This document shows, one piece after another, positions 1-9,074 of a stretch of 64,000 bases of DNA. The stretch lies in contig MPMR01000001.1 of NCBI GenBank assembly GCA_002238605.1, forward strand, positions 186,001 to 250,000. The letters run 5' to 3'. Made by a program: the position numbers and the translations under genes. The DNA is from BD2-11 clade cluster bacterium bin43 (GTDB taxonomy: Bacteria > Gemmatimonadota > Gemmatimonadetes > Longimicrobiales > Gaopeijiaceae). Below the pieces are notes generated by a model. It saw nothing but the letters and a program-made list of their open reading frames with translations, had not been told where the DNA came from and searched no databases. How positions within the stretch are numbered: the first letter of the stretch is position 1; each line of letters starts with the position of its first letter.

Positions 1-811
1 CCAAGGCGCGCATCCGCTCCGTGCGCAGGAAGGTGCTGAAGTAGTGTCCCGTCAGAGCATGGAAGCGGCCGCGTTCATAGTCTTCGGCCGCCGACCCCTT
101 CACCAGGCGAATCCCCGAGAAGGTCTCCTGAATCCGCGCGTTCACCCCGGCGGCCAGATCGAGGACGCGCCCGTCCTCGCGCCGCAGCTTCTTCAGCATC
201 GGCCCCCAGATGACCACCATGCCCGGAAGCACGGCAACCGAGAGCAGCGTCAGCGAGGGGGATACCGCAACCATGAGCGCCAGCACGGCGGCCACCTCGA
301 AGACGGCCGAGATGCCCCGCATCAACTCGCGCGTGAACAGGGTCCGCACCAGTTCGACCTCGTGCGTCAGCCGCGAGACGATCTGCCCGATGCGCGTCCG
401 CCCGAAAAACACCAGGTCGAGCTCGAGCAGATGATCGTGCACCTGGTCGCGCAGGTCGCGGGTCACTCCCTGCTCCACGCGCGCGGCGAGATAGGTCTTC
501 AGGAAGTCGAAGACGTTCTTGACTGCGAAGACCGCGAGGATGAGCAGGATGAGCGCCTGCACCGCCTCCTGAGGTCCCGACGCGCCGGCGACGAAGCGGC
601 CCGCGGTGGCGTCCAGCAGCCGGCCCAGCATCCCCTCGCCGACCCCGCTCGAGGCGCCCGCCTCCGGGGTCATCAGGACGCTCAGGAACGGGATCAGGAG
701 CACCATCGAGAAGGCGTCGAAGGCGGCGAACAGTACGCTCGCGGCCATCGCCCCCAGGAACACCGCGACGTAGGGCCTCAGATACCGCAGGATGCGGAGA
801 TACAGCCTCAA
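1..811 (-). CDS. ABC exporter, N-terminal membrane domain (partial)
   Basis: This is the first 270 residues of a type I ABC exporter (MsbA/LptA-exporter-like fold) that runs off the left window edge, so the nucleotide-binding domain is not visible. The frame opens with a TTG at 811 whose bases overlap the TGA stop of the upstream PorX-like gene (TTGA), which suggests translational coupling. The product begins with basic residues followed by long hydrophobic segments near residues 12-40, 70-90 and 145-180. It contains the intracellular-loop pattern typical of the family (FFGRTRIGQIVSRLTHEVE and a later QETFSGIRLVKG). The substrate cannot be told from this part. Exporters of this class usually flip lipids or peptides across the inner membrane as homodimers. 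Confidence 0.85.
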   Translation of the reverse strand, partial: MRLYLRILRYLRPYVAVFLGAMAASVLFAAFDAFSMVLLIPFLSVLMTPEAGASSGVGEGMLGRLLDATAGRFVAGASGPQEAVQALILLILAVFAVKNVFDFLKTYLAARVEQGVTRDLRDQVHDHLLELDLVFFGRTRIGQIVSRLTHEVELVRTLFTRELMRGISAVFEVAAVLALMVAVSPSLTLLSVAVLPGMVVIWGPMLKKLRREDGRVLDLAAGVNARIQETFSGIRLVKGSAAEDYERGRFHALTGHYFSTFLRTERMRAL

Positions 812-2403
812 TCCAGCGTGCTCCGGCCTCGAGGCTGCAGGCGCGCGACCGGTACGATCATCTCCTCCGGCGAGATGCCGCCGTGCAGGAACGACCCGCG
901 GTAGCGTGACTGGTATTCCCGCAGCTTCGTGGGATACACCATGAAGTAGTCATCCCGGGCGACGACATAGGTCGTTCCCATCCGCCCCCCGGGCAGCCGC
1001 AGGTCGCGGGCCCGTTTGCTGCTGAAGACGGTGGACCTGCTCGCCGTCCGCAGATCCACCCCGAACTTGTAGCGCAGATTGGTGGTGGCGTCCTTGCGGG
1101 CGTAGATGGTGGTCGGCCGGTTGCAGTGGATCGAGCCGTGATCGGTGGTGAGCACCACGGGGTAGCCCGCCGTCGCCGCTTCCTTCAGAACCTGAAAGGC
1201 GGTAGAGCGTTCGAACCAGGCACGCGTCAGGTTGCGCAGCGCGACTTCGTCCCTGGCCACCTCCATGAGCACCGGCGATTCGCTGCGTCCGTGCGTCATC
1301 AGGTCCACGAAGTTGAACACCAGCGCCACCAGCGAGCCTTCGGTGCTCACGGCCGAGCGGAAGCGCGCCCGCACCTGGTCGCCCTCCCGGTCGGTGAAGA
1401 TCTTCTCGTAGTGCAGCGGCACGTCGCGACCGGTCAGCCGCCAGAGTTGAGCGGCCAGCAACTCGTCCTCGAAGGCGTTCAGGCTCCCTTCGTCGTCGGA
1501 CGCATCCCACCAGCCGGGGCGGAGCCGGGCGATTTCGTCGGGGAACAGTCCGCCGAAGATGGCGTTGCGGGCGTATGGCGTGGCGGTGGGCAGGATCGAG
1601 TAATAGAGCTTCTCTTCGATCTCGAACATGGGGGACAGCAGCGGCGCGATGACGCGCCACTGGTCGAGCCTCATGCAGTCGAGGATCACGAAGACGACGG
1701 GATCGGTGCCCAGCAGTGGCGCCACGTGCTTCCTGACGATGTCGGTCGACAGCTCGGGCCGGCCGGATCCCGGGCCATCCACCCAGCGCGGGTAGTTTCG
1801 GGTGATCCACAGGCCGAAGTCGTGGCGCAGTTCAGCCATGATCCCGTTGACGGAATCCAGCAGACCGGTCTCTCCGGCCTGATCCAGACGGATGTGCCAG
1901 TCCACGAGCTCCGCATACAGGGAAGCGAACCGCTCATGGGTGCGGACCTCCGCGCGCAGTGCCGAGAGTTGCCCGAAACGCGCCGCGAAATCGCGCGCCA
2001 CCTGCTGCTGACGGATGCTCGAGCCTTCGAGGATGCGGGTGACGACCGAGAGGACCTGGCGGGGGCTGGTCGGCTTTACCAGATAGTCGTCGACGCGCCG
2101 CCCGATCGCCTCCGTCATGGTGCGGTCCTCCTCCGACTTGGTCACCATCACGACGCGGGCATTGGGATCCTGCCGGCGCAGGAGGGCCAGCACCTCCAGG
2201 CCGCGGCGCCCGGGCATCTGCTCGTCGAGCAGGACCAGGTCGTAGTGGTTCCGGCGCAGGAGGGCGAGGGCGTCGTCGCCGTTGGTGATCGCGTCCACGT
2301 GGTAGCCCCGCTGCTGCAGGAACAGCAGATGGGGGCGCAGCCGGTCGATCTCGTCGTCGACCCAGAGAATGCGCTTGGCGCGGGTGGCGGGCAGTGAGGT
2401 CAT
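808..2403 (-). CDS. porX: PorX-like response regulator with PglZ/alkaline-phosphatase domain
   Basis: The 531-aa product has an N-terminal receiver domain with the acidic pocket at residues 16-18, phospho-acceptor Asp60 in LLDEQMPG and the conserved Lys110. A helical linker covers about residues 125-200. The C-terminal PglZ-type alkaline phosphatase-superfamily domain has Asp242 in VILDCMRLD, a Thr pair in LPTATPYARN (273/275), Asp367/His371, Asp421/His422 in TTDHGS, and a late His in FLHGG. This two-domain layout is that of PorX, which in Bacteroidota works with the PorY kinase to control type IX secretion and cleaves nucleotide oligomers. No kinase gene lies beside it here. It heads a minus-strand unit with the ABC exporter. 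Assignment to PorX architecture is firm; a role in type IX secretion in this organism is inference. Confidence 0.88.
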   Translation of the reverse strand: MTSLPATRAKRILWVDDEIDRLRPHLLFLQQRGYHVDAITNGDDALALLRRNHYDLVLLDEQMPGRRGLEVLALLRRQDPNARVVMVTKSEEDRTMTEAIGRRVDDYLVKPTSPRQVLSVVTRILEGSSIRQQQVARDFAARFGQLSALRAEVRTHERFASLYAELVDWHIRLDQAGETGLLDSVNGIMAELRHDFGLWITRNYPRWVDGPGSGRPELSTDIVRKHVAPLLGTDPVVFVILDCMRLDQWRVIAPLLSPMFEIEEKLYYSILPTATPYARNAIFGGLFPDEIARLRPGWWDASDDEGSLNAFEDELLAAQLWRLTGRDVPLHYEKIFTDREGDQVRARFRSAVSTEGSLVALVFNFVDLMTHGRSESPVLMEVARDEVALRNLTRAWFERSTAFQVLKEAATAGYPVVLTTDHGSIHCNRPTTIYARKDATTNLRYKFGVDLRTASRSTVFSSKRARDLRLPGGRMGTTYVVARDDYFMVYPTKLREYQSRYRGSFLHGGISPEEMIVPVARLQPRGRSTLD

Positions 2404-2466
2404 TCCGTTGGCTGGCTGGCCGCTGCCGGGGGTTCGGGAGCCGCCCGGGGGAGCGGAAGAAGGAGT

Positions 2467-3135
2467 CTACTCCATGCTGATGACATAGCGGAACCAGGCC
2501 GCCACGGGCATCCCGCCCCGGCGTGCCGGCTCGAACATCCAGCGGGCAGCCTCCTGAATCAGCCGGCGATTGAAGTCACGGTCGGAGGTGGGCGGCATCA
2601 GGCGGACGGAGTCGGCCGCGACCCTCCCGGTCTCCAGAACGAAAACCCACACCTCGACTTCCCGGTCCCTCAGGCTTCGGTTGGAGGGGGGCAGGATCAT
2701 GCTGCGGGGAGAGGGAGGGATCGTTCGCGACCTTCCTTCAGCGGCCGTGCCGCCATCCCCCCGCCCCTCGCCTTCCTCGATGCCGGGACCTTCGCCTTCG
2801 CCGGGACGCTCCCCCAGCAGGGACGCAAAGTCCACTTCCACCGATTCCTCGAAGTCCACCGGCTCGACGTCCACCAGGACCGGAGCCGGCACGCGCGGAG
2901 GAACGATCGGGCGGGGGGGCGCCATCGCCAGGCGCAGCGCCTGCATGGAGCCCGAAGCCGCGCGGTTGTCGCCCGCGCGCGGACCCGCGGCGGCGTACGG
3001 GGATACGGTGGGCGCCGGCATGCGCCAGAAGAGGAACAGGAACAGATGGAAGCCCAGGGACAGGCCCATCGCGACGCGCCAGAGTTTCCTCTCGCGCCGG
3101 CGGCGGTCCCGGTTGCTTGCGTTGCCCGGTGTCAT
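2467..3135 (-). CDS. TonB-like energy transducer
   Basis: This 222-aa protein has a basic cytoplasmic N-terminus, a single membrane anchor at about residues 23-42 (LSLGFHLFLFLFW), a Pro/Gly/Glu-rich periplasmic spacer, and a C-terminal TonB-type fold of about 85 residues. That fold contains EVEVWVFVLETGRV followed by NRRLIQEAARWMFEPARR, which matches the TonB C-terminal pattern (variable strand, then an alanine-rich helix, then F-x-P-A). TonB proteins pass proton-motive energy from ExbB/ExbD to outer-membrane receptors. No exbB or exbD is adjacent, and the spacer is short, so it may serve as a TonB-box binder for receptors encoded elsewhere, such as the SusC protein in this window. It ends just upstream of the PorX-like gene, on the same strand. 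Confidence 0.72.
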   Translation of the reverse strand: MTPGNASNRDRRRRERKLWRVAMGLSLGFHLFLFLFWRMPAPTVSPYAAAGPRAGDNRAASGSMQALRLAMAPPRPIVPPRVPAPVLVDVEPVDFEESVEVDFASLLGERPGEGEGPGIEEGEGRGDGGTAAEGRSRTIPPSPRSMILPPSNRSLRDREVEVWVFVLETGRVAADSVRLMPPTSDRDFNRRLIQEAARWMFEPARRGGMPVAAWFRYVISME

Positions 3136-3183
3136 CGGTCTGATGGTGGCCAGTCCCTGCGGTGACGGAGAGCGAAAACCCGG

Positions 3184-4461
3184 CTAGTCGGGGGGGGCGG
3201 CGCCGGGGAACGAGACGGAATGAGCTTCACCGGTCGCGCCGTCGACCACCCACACCTGCCCGGAGGTCCCTTGTACCAACGACGGGGACCCGAGGTTTCG
3301 GACCACGGCCGCCACCGCCGGCGCGGCGGGACGCGTGAGGTCGACGACCACCAGGCCCTGCTCGCCCGCGGCGACGTAGGCCCGGGACTCCAGCAGCGCC
3401 ACGTCGAAGGCGTTGCGAATCCCCTGGAAGCGGGCTGCGAGTCGAGGCATGGCCGGATCGGACACGTCGATGACGAATACGCCGTCCCGGCCGGCGGCCA
3501 CCACGCCGAGCGCGGCCTCCACATCCAGCGAACGGGCGGCTGCGGACAGTTCCAGGGCCCCCACCTCCGCGAGCGTACCCCCGTCGCGCGCTACCAGGCG
3601 GGGGCCTTCCAGCACCCACGCGATCCGTGATGCCCGCGGCCAGACCAGGTCGGCGGCGAGCGGGCCGCCCGTGGTGCGGGCCGCTTCGGAAAGCTCCAGA
3701 GCCGTGCCCCGGCCGACGCTGGTGAAGCCGAGCAGGCCCCCGGCCCCCGACACCACCAGCCTCCCGCCGCTCCCCGCCGCGACCAGCCGGGCGCCGCGCG
3801 CGTCGACCCGCCGACCGGCAATGTCGTCCTGGACCAGCGGAAGCGCGAACAGGCCGCTGGGCGTAGCCGCGACGATGGCCGCGCGCTCGTCGACCAGCGC
3901 GGCATCACTCAGCCCGCGCACCCCCCCCAGCCGCGACTGTGTTTCCCCCTCCAGCCGGACCAGTCCCTCGGCCGCGCTCCAGAGCGCGGCTGTCCCCGCC
4001 TTCCTGCCCCGGTCGGGCAGGAAGGGTAGCTGGACCGTCTCCCGGGGGCGCAGGTCCAGTCGGGGACCCGCCACGAAACGGCGCGCGGCCGCGTCGTCGA
4101 ACTCCTTGCCGAGCAGCAAGCCCAGGGTGAACCCGACGGCGGTGGCCAGCGGCGCGAAACACTCGGTTCTGGTGCACGTGCCCAGGTTGGGATTGAAGTC
4201 AGCGGAGGTAAACGTCGGGACGCCGACTACCACGGCCCCGATCGCGGCCCCCAGCCACTTGCGGTAGCCGCCGGGACCGGATTCCTGCGCGGCCGCGGTC
4301 GCGGGCGGCAGCAGCACGGCGGCCCCGATCAGCAAGAGGGCGACAACGGTCGACCTGCACGCGTTCCAGATGGCGACCGTGCGGCGCTCACGCGCCCCAC
4401 CCGGCCCCCGCACGCGCAGCCGCTCGGGACGTGGCGACCGACAGCAGGGCGGGCGGGTCAC
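3184..4461 (-). CDS. Exported LVIVD-type beta-propeller protein
   Basis: The 425-aa product begins at a GTG (4461) that overlaps the TGA of the upstream GWxTD gene, so the two are probably coupled. After a basic stretch of about 28 residues comes a hydrophobic signal segment ending near AAAQE (about residue 60). A second hydrophobic patch lies at about residues 68-80. The rest is built of short repeats in which strands such as VFVIDVSDPAMPRLAARF and LVVVDLTRPAAPAVAAV follow one another, the pattern of LVIVD repeats that form a beta-propeller. Such proteins are usually surface or periplasmic and of unknown ligand. The true start could lie further in, but no ATG or GTG sits directly before the signal segment. 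Confidence 0.62.
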   Translation of the reverse strand: MTRPPCCRSPRPERLRVRGPGGARERRTVAIWNACRSTVVALLLIGAAVLLPPATAAAQESGPGGYRKWLGAAIGAVVVGVPTFTSADFNPNLGTCTRTECFAPLATAVGFTLGLLLGKEFDDAAARRFVAGPRLDLRPRETVQLPFLPDRGRKAGTAALWSAAEGLVRLEGETQSRLGGVRGLSDAALVDERAAIVAATPSGLFALPLVQDDIAGRRVDARGARLVAAGSGGRLVVSGAGGLLGFTSVGRGTALELSEAARTTGGPLAADLVWPRASRIAWVLEGPRLVARDGGTLAEVGALELSAAARSLDVEAALGVVAAGRDGVFVIDVSDPAMPRLAARFQGIRNAFDVALLESRAYVAAGEQGLVVVDLTRPAAPAVAAVVRNLGSPSLVQGTSGQVWVVDGATGEAHSVSFPGAAPPD

Positions 4462-6632
4462 GGCTCCCGGACCTGGAACTCGCGCTCCACCTCCAGCTGG
4501 AGGCGCGCATTGCGGTCCAGGACCCGAAGCCGCAGCCCGTAGCGGCCCGGTGGCGGCTCGTCCAGCTGGATGGTGAAGTACTCCGGCAGCATGTCGCGCG
4601 CGAGCACCCGGTTCTGCTTGCTGAAGGTCAGGCGCACGGCCTGGTCGCCCTCGGCGGTGAGCCCCCAGCGGTCCGCCAGCTCGCCCAGCAGCTGCACGAA
4701 CGACCCGGTGCGATGAATCTCCTCCACCGTCACCGCCAGCTCCAGGTCGTACGACGCGAACCGGTCGGAGTCGGGCAACAGGTTGTAGAGCTCGAAGTAG
4801 ACCCCGATCTCGTCATCGGGCGCGTAGGTGAGCGTCGGTTCGGGCACCATGCGAAAGTCGGTGCGCGTGCGCGGCGGATCGGTGACCACCTCGAGCGACC
4901 GGGTCAGGAGGATATCGCTCACGCTCAGTTCACCGGCGGGGAAACTGCGCGCGTCCACCCGCGCCCGGTGCACCGCCGCCGCCCAGCTGAGCGGATCGCG
5001 CGCCTCCGCCGATACGATGTGCGGCTGCCCGGCGGGCACGGTCGTGCGCCAGCTCATCGGGAGCGCGCGGCCTGCCTCGAAGGTCACCTCCCGGGCCTCG
5101 GTGACCCGGCGGATCTCGGCGCCGTCGGGCTCGACCACGAAGAGGCCCGTCTCGAACGTGGCCGCCGCCACGCCGACCGCGTCCCGCAGCGAATCCAGGG
5201 GAACGGCCGCGTATACTTCCAGATCGATCTCCCCGTCCACGCCCCGGAAGCGCGCAACCTGAGCGGGGACCTGCAGGAGCGCCGGAAGCGACGGTGCCGC
5301 GAAGCGCGCGGGCTGGCGCGCCCGGTAGTTCTCGGCATAGAAGCGGAAGCCGTTGGCGAAGGTGGCTCCGCGGTATCCCGGCATGCCCCGGAACACGAAC
5401 ACCGGCCCGTTCCTGCCGTAGCTCCACACGGTCGTCACCCGGCCGACGGACTCCATGTCTCCGCCGGCGGTCGTATTGGCCCCGAAGCTCGCCTGGCGCA
5501 GCGGCCTGCCGTAGCGCACCCAGATGTCGCCCCGGTCCGTGCGCCATCCCGGGACATCGTATTCGGGCAGGCCGAACCGCAGATCGACGTAGGCCATGCG
5601 CGAAAGGTACTCGGCCCAGTACTCGTTCGAGGGCGTGAGGTAGAGCGGATCCCAGGCCGTCCAGAAGCGGCGGGCGGCGTCCGCCGGATCCGCGCCGACA
5701 CGCGCTTCGAAGATCTCGGCGTCGTCCTGCGTGAGCAGACGCGATACCGCCATGAAGTCCGCCCGCGTCTCCTCCGGCAGCAACTCGACGGCGTACTCGA
5801 AGGCGCCTGCCGCCTCATCGTCGCGGCCCTCGGCGTGCAGTCCCAGACCGAACGCGAGATAGGCGCGGGGCTCGGACGGGGCCGCGCGCACGAAGCGCTG
5901 GGCTTCGGCCATGAACTCGGCCATGCGCCCGGTGTCGTAGTAGAAGGCCAGCAGATGGGTGGCCGCCCCGGTGTGCGCGGGATCCGCGGTCAGCGCCCGG
6001 TGAAAGTGGTCGAGCATGGCCTCGCGCGCCGCAGCACCCTGCCCCGGAGCGTAGCCCGAAGCCTGGAGCGCGTCCCAGACGTAATTGGCGCTTTCGAAGG
6101 CGATGTCCCCCCGGAGTTCCGCGATGCCGATGGGAAGCAGGCGGCGGTAGCGAAGCCGGCGCCAGGTCGTCTCGCTGAAGATGCCGAGCTGGTAGTGGAC
6201 CTCCGCGAGCGTGGGCGCGTCGGCGCGTTCGGCCACATCCAGCGCCCGCCGGAGCATCCTGCGCGCGTCCACCCGGATTTCCTGCATCATCAGGAGCCTG
6301 GCAAGCTCCAGCAGGTACAGGGGATTCTCCGGGTCGTGGCGCACGGCCAGGTCGAGCGCTTCGCGGGCGATGATGCGTCGACGGAAATCACCGGTGCCGC
6401 GAGGAGCCTGCCGGGCGTGGTACAGCCCCTTGAGGAAGTGCGCCTCCGCGTACCCGGGGTCGATCGTGACGGCCCGCTCGATATGGCCCAGCGCACGAAT
6501 GGTATCGCCATCCTGCGCCAGCCGGACACCCTCCTCGAGCGCCGCGAGCGCCGCGGCTCGCTGAGCCAGGATTCCATGCGGCAGCGACAGCGCGCACAGG
6601 AGAAGGAGGGCGGCGATCGGCTTCATGGACAT
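4458..6632 (-). CDS. GWxTD domain-containing TPR protein
   Basis: The 724-aa product has a signal peptide (about residues 1-23, ending ILAQ). TPR-like helical repeats follow at about 30-290, with typical signatures such as ALGHIERAVTIDPGYAEAHF. The GWxTD signature itself is seen as GWRTDRGDIWVRYG at residues 362-375. The C-terminal half is beta-rich and ends in an extended R-rich strand. GWxTD proteins are known mainly from Gemmatimonadota, Acidobacteriota and Bacteroidota, where they are exported and lack a defined biochemical role. It opens a minus-strand unit with the propeller protein. The ATG at 6626 (MKPIAAL) is an equally good start. Confidence 0.82.
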   Translation of the reverse strand: MSMKPIAALLLLCALSLPHGILAQRAAALAALEEGVRLAQDGDTIRALGHIERAVTIDPGYAEAHFLKGLYHARQAPRGTGDFRRRIIAREALDLAVRHDPENPLYLLELARLLMMQEIRVDARRMLRRALDVAERADAPTLAEVHYQLGIFSETTWRRLRYRRLLPIGIAELRGDIAFESANYVWDALQASGYAPGQGAAAREAMLDHFHRALTADPAHTGAATHLLAFYYDTGRMAEFMAEAQRFVRAAPSEPRAYLAFGLGLHAEGRDDEAAGAFEYAVELLPEETRADFMAVSRLLTQDDAEIFEARVGADPADAARRFWTAWDPLYLTPSNEYWAEYLSRMAYVDLRFGLPEYDVPGWRTDRGDIWVRYGRPLRQASFGANTTAGGDMESVGRVTTVWSYGRNGPVFVFRGMPGYRGATFANGFRFYAENYRARQPARFAAPSLPALLQVPAQVARFRGVDGEIDLEVYAAVPLDSLRDAVGVAAATFETGLFVVEPDGAEIRRVTEAREVTFEAGRALPMSWRTTVPAGQPHIVSAEARDPLSWAAAVHRARVDARSFPAGELSVSDILLTRSLEVVTDPPRTRTDFRMVPEPTLTYAPDDEIGVYFELYNLLPDSDRFASYDLELAVTVEEIHRTGSFVQLLGELADRWGLTAEGDQAVRLTFSKQNRVLARDMLPEYFTIQLDEPPPGRYGLRLRVLDRNARLQLEVEREFQVREP

Positions 6633-6799
6633 CCGACGGAATCAGCGGGACGGCTCACGCGGAACTTGCGTATACCCGCCACCCCCGGCAACTTGCCGCC
6701 TCCAAACCCCTCACGGCGCTCTTCCGCGCAGTATCGGCATGCCTTGTCCCTGCACGATCGGTTGACTCGTTCCCGCGACGCTCTCCGTCGGGGCGCTCC

Positions 6800-7705
6800 A
6801 TGTCGCCGAACCCCGAGAACATGAACTCCGCGACCCGCCCGGGAGGCCCCGGGGCATACCTCGAACTGACCAAGCCCGGGATCGCGTGCTTCGTCATGAC
6901 CCTGACCGGGGTGTCCTGCTACGTGGCGGTCGGAGGCGACCTGGCGGTTCTCCTCATCCTCCACACGGCTCTGGGAACGGGGCTGTTGACGGGCGGCGCG
7001 CTGGCGCTCAACCAGTACGCCGAACGCCGCGAGGACGCGCTCATGACGCGCACCCGCGGGCGCCCGATCCCGTCGGGGCGCGTCTCGGCACGCCACGCAC
7101 GCGATTTTGGACTCCTGCTTACCGTGGTTGGAGCCGTCTACCTGTGGTCGGTGGTCGGGTGGCTGCCCGCCGTTCTCGCCCTGCTGTCGAGCGCCCTCTA
7201 CGTGCTGGTGTACACGCCGCTCAAGACGCGAACCTCGCTCGCGAGCCTGGTGGGCGCGTTTCCCGGCGCGCTTCCCGTCCTGGTGGGCTGGAGCGCGGCG
7301 GCGGGCACGCTGTCGGCACAGGCGTTCGCGGTGTTCGGGGTCTTCTTCATGTGGCAGCTTCCGCACATCCTCGCGCTGGCGTGGATCTGCCGCGAGGACT
7401 ATGCCCGCGCCGGCATCATCATGGCGCCTCCGGGCGACGAGCAGGGACGCCTGCTCAGCCTGCGCATGGTCGCGGCCGCGGGCGCGCTGCTTCCGGTGAG
7501 TCTCGCGCCCGTGCTGCTCGACCTGACCGGCATGGTGTACGCCGCCGGAGCACTGCTGGCGGGGATGGCGCTCCTGGCGGTGACGCTCGCGTGCGCGGGG
7601 CGCGTTACGGACCGGCGGGCGCGCCGGGTCTTCGTGGGAACGCTGCTTTATCAGCCCTGTCTGCTGGTGTTGCTGATCGTCGATACCCTGGCGGTCGGTG
7701 GATGA
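6800..7705 (+). CDS. ctaB: Haem O synthase (protohaem IX farnesyltransferase)
   Basis: This 301-aa integral membrane protein belongs to the UbiA prenyltransferase superfamily. It transfers a farnesyl group from farnesyl diphosphate to the vinyl group of haem B to make haem O for cytochrome oxidases. The first conserved loop reads NQYAERREDALMTRTRGRP at residues 71-89 and carries the N-x3-E-x3-D and M-x-R-T-x2-R-P motifs diagnostic for the family. The following hydrophobic segments (about eight) and the MWQLPHILALAWICREDY loop (about residue 185) also fit CtaB. No cytochrome oxidase subunit genes are next to it, so it is apart from its usual operon. It is followed by the S58 peptidase with almost no gap. 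Confidence 0.9.
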   Translation: MSPNPENMNSATRPGGPGAYLELTKPGIACFVMTLTGVSCYVAVGGDLAVLLILHTALGTGLLTGGALALNQYAERREDALMTRTRGRPIPSGRVSARHARDFGLLLTVVGAVYLWSVVGWLPAVLALLSSALYVLVYTPLKTRTSLASLVGAFPGALPVLVGWSAAAGTLSAQAFAVFGVFFMWQLPHILALAWICREDYARAGIIMAPPGDEQGRLLSLRMVAAAGALLPVSLAPVLLDLTGMVYAAGALLAGMALLAVTLACAGRVTDRRARRVFVGTLLYQPCLLVLLIVDTLAVGG

Positions 7706-7767
7706 ATCCGACGGGCGAGGCGCGCTTCACTGGAATCCGGCCAGCCAAGCTCGTAAGTTCAAGTACC

Positions 7768-9057
7768 ATGACCAGATGCGGACCCACGACGTGGAGCGCG
7801 ACCGTGCACCTCCTGCCTTTGCCCTTCCCGTCTCCCATAACACGAGCCCGGTTCCGTGCGATCCCGCCCCGGCGCCTCGTCGCCGCCGCGCTTTTCGCCG
7901 CAGCCCTCGGCCCGGGTGCACCCGCGGCTTCCGCGCAGGAAGAACCCCGTCCCCGGGCGCGCGACGTCGGGATCGCGCCCGGCATCTTCGCCCCGGGACC
8001 GTACAACGCGATCACGGACGTGGAGGGCGTGCTGGTGGGGCACGCCACGGTGCGCGAGGGCGACCGCGTCCGCACCGGGGTGACGGCCATCCGCCCGCAC
8101 GGCGGAAACGTGTTCCGCGACCGGGTGCCGGCCGCGATGCACGTCGGCAACGGCTTCGGCAAGCTGCTCGGCGTGACCCAGGTGCGGGAACTCGGCGAGC
8201 TGGAGACACCCATCCTGCTCACCTGCACGCTGTGCGTGTGGAAGGCGGCGGATGCCCTGACGGAATGGATGCTGTCGCGGGAGGGGATGGAGGGGGTGCG
8301 CTCGATCAACCCGGTCGTGGGTGAAACCAACGACGGCGGCCTGAACGACATCCGCTCGCGGCCGATCACCCCCGGGCACGTGCGCGCGGCGCTCGAGTCG
8401 GCCGGCGGCGGCCCGGTGGAGGAGGGATCGGTCGGGGCGGGAACCGGGACCCGCGCCTTCGGCTGGAAAGGGGGCATCGGCACCAGCAGCCGGGTTGTGC
8501 CCGACGAACTGGGCGGCTACACGGTGGGCGTGCTGGTGCAGTCCAACTTCGGGGGCATTCTCACCATCGCGGGGGCGCCGGTGGGGCGCGAGCTGGGCCG
8601 CTACTCGTTTCAGGGTACGGCCCCGGGAGACGACGCCCCGGCCGGGTCGGACCGGGACGAAGGAGAGGGAGGCGGAGACGAGGGACAGGGGTCCATCATG
8701 ATGGTGGTGGCGACGGACGCGCCCCTCTCGCCCCTCAAGCTCGAGCGCGTGGCGCGACGGGCCATGATGGGGCTGGCGCGCACCGGATCGTTCGCCGGCA
8801 ACGGCTCGGGCGACTACGTGATCGCCTTCTCCACCGCATCCGAAGTGCGGCGCGGAGGGGAGGAGGTGCTGGCGGTGGAGGAGGTCGCCAACAGCCGCAT
8901 GTCATCGCTCTTCCTGGCCACTGTCGAAGCCACCGAGGAAGCCGTCTACAACTCGCTCTTCAGGGCCACGACGGTATCGGGGATGGGGAACACCGCGGAC
9001 GCTCTGCCCATCGAAGAGACGATGGAAGTGCTGCGGCGCTACAACGTCATCCCCTGA
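7768..9057 (+). CDS. Exported DmpA/P1-type aminopeptidase (S58)
   Basis: The product (429 aa from the ATG at 7768) is a member of the S58 family, Ntn-type hydrolases that cut themselves before a nucleophilic Ser and then act on N-terminal D- or beta-amino acids of small peptides. The N-terminal hallmark GPYNAITDVEGVLVGHATV, the NPVVGETNDGGLNDIR block and the cleavage site region GQGSIMMVVATDAPLSP are all present. A signal peptide precedes residue 50 (LVAAALFAAALGPG, then ASAQE), so it works outside the cytoplasm. The start is uncertain: an ATG at 7702 overlaps the ctaB stop (ATGA), and a GTG at 7804 lies nearer the signal segment. An acidic Asp/Gly/Glu-rich insert precedes the cleavage site. 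Confidence 0.85.
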   Translation: MTRCGPTTWSATVHLLPLPFPSPITRARFRAIPPRRLVAAALFAAALGPGAPAASAQEEPRPRARDVGIAPGIFAPGPYNAITDVEGVLVGHATVREGDRVRTGVTAIRPHGGNVFRDRVPAAMHVGNGFGKLLGVTQVRELGELETPILLTCTLCVWKAADALTEWMLSREGMEGVRSINPVVGETNDGGLNDIRSRPITPGHVRAALESAGGGPVEEGSVGAGTGTRAFGWKGGIGTSSRVVPDELGGYTVGVLVQSNFGGILTIAGAPVGRELGRYSFQGTAPGDDAPAGSDRDEGEGGGDEGQGSIMMVVATDAPLSPLKLERVARRAMMGLARTGSFAGNGSGDYVIAFSTASEVRRGGEEVLAVEEVANSRMSSLFLATVEATEEAVYNSLFRATTVSGMGNTADALPIEETMEVLRRYNVIP

Positions 9058-9074
9058 CAGGGTCGGCTGTCCGC

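Noticed and set aside
44-904. Plus-strand open frame of 286 aa
   Set aside because: It is Arg/Gln/His-rich and lies opposite a recognisable ABC exporter domain and the PorX end.
2467-3135. Assignment as a classical tonB of an exbBD operon
   Set aside because: No exbB or exbD gene is adjacent, so only a TonB-like role is claimed.
4431-6824. Plus-strand open frame of 797 aa
   Set aside because: It mirrors the GWxTD gene, which has a signal peptide, TPR pattern and the family motif; the plus frame shows only Arg/Gly/Pro bias.
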